From Bacteroidota bacterium (lineage in GTDB: Bacteria > Bacteroidota > Bacteroidia > Chitinophagales > Saprospiraceae): a DNA stretch of 44,848 nucleotides. The stretch spans positions 1 through 44,848 of the forward strand of contig JAHEAQ010000034.1 in NCBI GenBank assembly GCA_024642705.1, written 5' to 3'. The notes below the pieces were generated by a model. It had not been told where the DNA came from and ran no database searches. It was given only the letters and a program-made list of their open reading frames with translations. Every line of letters begins with the position of its first letter. Positions within the stretch are counted from its first letter, which is position 1. The translations under genes and the position numbers were made by a program. This document shows, in pieces, positions 41,916-44,848 of the stretch.

Positions 41916-44848
41916 ATGAAAATTAGTCTTACATTAAGTTTACTCTTATTATCTTTAATTGTTATAGCGCAAAATAAAAAGCCAGAAGATATCTTCAAGA
42001 AATATCAATCCTTAAGTATTAATTCTGGCAATTTATTCGAAAAGGCTAAACAAATTAATAGAGGGCCAATTTTAATGCAAATCGCTGATTGGGAAATGAC
42101 CCTTGAAAATTCTGATATTATTTCGCCAAATTATAGATCCGTAGATCAAGATGGTCGCATACTTAATAAAGTAGAAAATCTCCCAATTCCCATGAATGGT
42201 TATACTACAAATGGTGGTCGAGTTGCAATTACGATTGGCGACGGATTTATATACGGATTTATCGAAGAAGATAGAGATTTATATTATATTGAACCTCTTC
42301 GATATTATGATAACACAATCAATTTGGATGAGTTTATCATTTATAACACTAAAGATATTCTTCCAGCCGCAGCTAAAACATGTGGCTATACCAGTGATTT
42401 ACAAAAATTTAATGAAAATATAGAAAATAATAGTCAGTCCAGAAATGGATTATGCCATGTAGTGCAATATGCTGTTTGCAACGATTGGTCCATAGTTAAT
42501 GGATATGGCGGTGCTGCAGGAGCAGAAAGTCGTGCAATTGGAATCATGAATGATGTGAATGTAAATTATCAGAGCGCATTCGCTGACGAAATTAGATTCG
42601 TCATTTCTGGACAATATAATGTGACATGCTCTTCATGCAATCCTTCGCAATGGACAAGTACTACAAATATTAGCACTTTGCTAACTAATTTCACAAATTG
42701 GTCAATTAACAATTTAGCTAGTGCTCCTATATCCATCCCTCATGACGATGCTTCGTTGTGGAGTAGGCGTGATTTTGATGGTAGTACAGTTGGCTTGGCA
42801 TGGGTTGGAACAGTGTGCAATAGCTACAAATATAATGTGCTCCAAGATATAAATGACACGGGATTCCAACTTCGGGTTCTAACAGCACATGAAATTGGGC
42901 ATAATTTGAATGCCGGTCATGATTCTAGTTCAGGTAATATTATGGCTCCAAGCATTAACAGTACATCAACTTGGTCTTCATTGAGTATTTCAACAATTAA
43001 TTCTTTTGTTAATAATGCCAATTGTTTTTCACAATGCTCAGGAGTAGCGTCAGTAGTTAATTTTGCTAATAATTCTAGTACAGTTAACGAAACGCCAACA
43101 AACAATAATTTGAATCCATGTCTAGAAAATTATTCTGATATAACCATTCCCATTGTCATTAATTATGCTCCTAGTGCTAATATTACTGCTGGAGTATCCA
43201 TTGATAACTCTAGTACGAGTACCAATAATTACGATTATCAACTTTTGACAAACTCAGTAACATTCACCCCCGGAGGAGCAACGACTCAGTTTGTAACCGT
43301 TAGAGTAATAGATGATAAGATTGAAGAAAACGACGAAACAATTAAGCTAAATTTGTCAATTCTTAGTGGCAATGCAACCATTGGAAGTTTTAGTCAGCAT
43401 ACTATCAGTAATTTAAAAACAGGAGACGAGGTTTCTTTAACTTGTTGCTCAGGAACTGATGTTTTTTATGGACAAACGGGTACTTATTATTCAATGACAG
43501 GAATTTTTGGAGGTAACTACACTGATGGACGAACAAGAGTATTACTTACAGCAAGTGAACTATACAATTATGGAATGAGCCCTGGCTTAATAAATGGATT
43601 AGATATTTATGTAGCTGTTAAAAATAGTACAGGCCCATTTCAAAATTTCAAAGTTGGTTATGCCCAAGTTAGCGCGACTAATCTTGATGGGGCCCCATTT
43701 TATAATACTACGGAAATTTTTTCAGGAAATATATCCACTGTAAATGATAGTTGGAATAACATCACTTTTGATACACCTTTTACTTGGAATGGAGTATCAT
43801 CCATTTATTTAAATTTCTGTTTCGACAACAGTTCATTAGTGGGGGAAGACCTTATAGTAGGATATGAAACAGGAACTGTGAATAAGGAGTATATCGGCTT
43901 TGTTAGACAAAATAATACGAACGGATGTACGATGTCATTTACTAGTTATTCAAGGTATTTGGATTTCAGTCCAATAGTGATGTTAAGATCTGACGGAGGC
44001 GCTGTAGTATCAACTACTACTAATAGTATTTCTAATGGAAGAATAAGAGCTGGTGAAACTGCTCATCTGTATGGTAATGATAGAAAACTAATAGCATCTA
44101 TAAAAAATCTTGGGACTACTGACATGAATTGTATAAATGCTATGATTGTAACATCGGGAAATGGTAAATCAAGTTTGCAGTTTGGAGGATTTGATCATTC
44201 AAATAAATCTTTTCATATCAATGCAGATAACTCTGCAGTTTATGAATTGACAATGTATTTTACACAAGCTGAATTGGCAATCTGGGGTAGTCAGAAACTT
44301 ACTTTAAATGTCATTAAATCTTCTGTTCCGATTGCGTCTTCCACTCAATTTAACAGTGATATTATATTTAGTGATACTTCAAATGAAAATGTTGGAAATG
44401 GAAATAATATTGCATATAAAGTCTTAGTCAATGGTCCAGCATATTTTGCGCTTACCAATGGATTCAAATGCGAAATTAAAAATGACTACTTAGATTCTGA
44501 CATGTTTATTGCAGAACTTGGCAGCGGTATATTAATAAGAAATATTTCCGGAGATCAGTACCTAATAAAAGTAAATAGTTCAGGTTTGTTAACATCAACG
44601 TTAAGCAATAATGCTTCATCGAAATTTAAATTGATGAATGGTGATGTTTATTTTAATTCATCGACAAGAGGGGCCATATTTAAAAGATCCTCTAATACTT
44701 ATACATTGGTTAATGTGGATAATAACGGAGTTGTAAAAACTACCAATACATCGTCCTTATCTAATAAAAGTATGAATTTTGATTCTGGAAATTTCTTGCT
44801 ATTTGAAAATGGTGCGGGCCTTGTATTCAAAAATGGACAAAATGAATG
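41916..44848 (+). CDS. secreted reprolysin-like zinc metalloprotease, 3' end outside window
   Basis: An open frame of 977 complete codons that runs off the window. The signal peptide is about 1-18 (LSLIVIAQ). Residues about 20-190 are a poorly conserved region, likely a propeptide. The catalytic domain (about 195-370) contains the metzincin site HEIGHNLNAGHD, with zinc ligands His325, His329, His335 and catalytic Glu326, and the Met-turn NIMAP (Met343). LWSRRDFDGSTVGLAWVG upstream is typical of M12B/ADAM-like proteases. A Calx-beta domain follows (about 375-490, with VTVRVIDDKIEENDE), then a beta-sandwich domain of a type frequent in secreted Bacteroidota proteins (about 505-685, TRVLLTASELYNYGM). 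A T9SS C-terminal domain is expected beyond the window. No frameshift was found. Confidence 0.9.
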   Translation, partial: MKISLTLSLLLLSLIVIAQNKKPEDIFKKYQSLSINSGNLFEKAKQINRGPILMQIADWEMTLENSDIISPNYRSVDQDGRILNKVENLPIPMNGYTTNGGRVAITIGDGFIYGFIEEDRDLYYIEPLRYYDNTINLDEFIIYNTKDILPAAAKTCGYTSDLQKFNENIENNSQSRNGLCHVVQYAVCNDWSIVNGYGGAAGAESRAIGIMNDVNVNYQSAFADEIRFVISGQYNVTCSSCNPSQWTSTTNISTLLTNFTNWSINNLASAPISIPHDDASLWSRRDFDGSTVGLAWVGTVCNSYKYNVLQDINDTGFQLRVLTAHEIGHNLNAGHDSSSGNIMAPSINSTSTWSSLSISTINSFVNNANCFSQCSGVASVVNFANNSSTVNETPTNNNLNPCLENYSDITIPIVINYAPSANITAGVSIDNSSTSTNNYDYQLLTNSVTFTPGGATTQFVTVRVIDDKIEENDETIKLNLSILSGNATIGSFSQHTISNLKTGDEVSLTCCSGTDVFYGQTGTYYSMTGIFGGNYTDGRTRVLLTASELYNYGMSPGLINGLDIYVAVKNSTGPFQNFKVGYAQVSATNLDGAPFYNTTEIFSGNISTVNDSWNNITFDTPFTWNGVSSIYLNFCFDNSSLVGEDLIVGYETGTVNKEYIGFVRQNNTNGCTMSFTSYSRYLDFSPIVMLRSDGGAVVSTTTNSISNGRIRAGETAHLYGNDRKLIASIKNLGTTDMNCINAMIVTSGNGKSSLQFGGFDHSNKSFHINADNSAVYELTMYFTQAELAIWGSQKLTLNVIKSSVPIASSTQFNSDIIFSDTSNENVGNGNNIAYKVLVNGPAYFALTNGFKCEIKNDYLDSDMFIAELGSGILIRNISGDQYLIKVNSSGLLTSTLSNNASSKFKLMNGDVYFNSSTRGAIFKRSSNTYTLVNVDNNGVVKTTNTSSLSNKSMNFDSGNFLLFENGAGLVFKNGQNE

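Noticed and set aside
42196-42423. Short plus-strand ORF inside the metalloprotease region
   Set aside because: It is in another frame than the long open frame from 41916, which carries a signal peptide and the HEIGH site; it is a shadow.
42917-43105. Short minus-strand ORF opposite the metalloprotease
   Set aside because: Lies opposite the end of the catalytic domain and the start of the Calx-beta domain, with no recognisable protein features.
1-44848. CRISPR arrays, tRNA genes, transposases, prophage or classical defence systems
   Set aside because: No regularly spaced repeats, no T-loop-like GTTC-type sequences in intergenic DNA, and no such protein families among the genes; the window looks like core chromosome.

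Overview
The window is AT-rich chromosomal DNA from a member of the Bacteroidota. A gliding or Saprospiria/Cytophagia-like lineage is my best guess, but that level is inference. The evidence is gene content: a giant secreted protein with SprB-type repeats and a type B gliding-motility C-terminal domain followed by a PorP/SprF partner, a PorV/PorQ-family protein, Kdo synthesis (Gram-negative LPS), and an alternative complex III (ACIII) operon joined to an A1-type cytochrome c oxidase. Shine-Dalgarno sites are mostly absent, and at least two upstream regions carry a TAnnTTTG-type -7 element, as expected for this phylum. I saw no tRNA, rRNA, CRISPR, insertion sequence or prophage.

Layout. Positions 1-2839 (+): 3' part of kdsA, an overlapping FAD oxidoreductase, and a DoxX membrane protein. 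Positions 2842-6662 (-): a Kv-type potassium channel with a zinc-ribbon tail, a lipoprotein with an HExxH motif, and a lipoprotein-type gamma-glutamyltranspeptidase. Position 6834 onward: a PorV/PorQ protein (+), a LON substrate-binding-domain protein and peptidase T (-), a type II NADH dehydrogenase (+) and SppA (-) with a clear minus-strand terminator. Positions 13442-20016 (+): the 1833-residue T9SS cargo and its PorP/SprF partner. Positions 20051-22976 (-): deoxynucleoside kinase, folK and an alanine/glycine:sodium symporter. Positions 23287-24081 (+): thyA.

Positions 24244-39687 (+) form one tightly packed respiratory operon, actABCDEF-coxBA-ctaB-coxC-coxC2-coxD, closed by a strong terminator at 39695-39723. 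ACIII oxidises quinol in the inner membrane and passes electrons through c hemes to the CuA site of the oxidase; co-transcription suggests a supercomplex. Past the terminator are a cysteine-free SCO-like protein and a DUF420 protein, then a convergent 85-residue CPMC membrane protein. All three are plausible oxidase assembly or accessory factors. A 788-base gene-free region with several inverted repeats and a candidate minus-strand structured RNA follows. The window ends inside a secreted reprolysin-like metalloprotease.

The most unusual content is the set of extra modules on the respiratory chain: an OmpA-type peptidoglycan-binding domain fused to oxidase subunit II, a helix-hairpin-helix module fused to ActC, an extra monoheme domain on ActA, and His-rich acidic segments on four subunits. 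Together they suggest a respiratory supercomplex tethered to the cell wall and possibly handling metal at its surface. That reading is inference and is stated as such in the findings.
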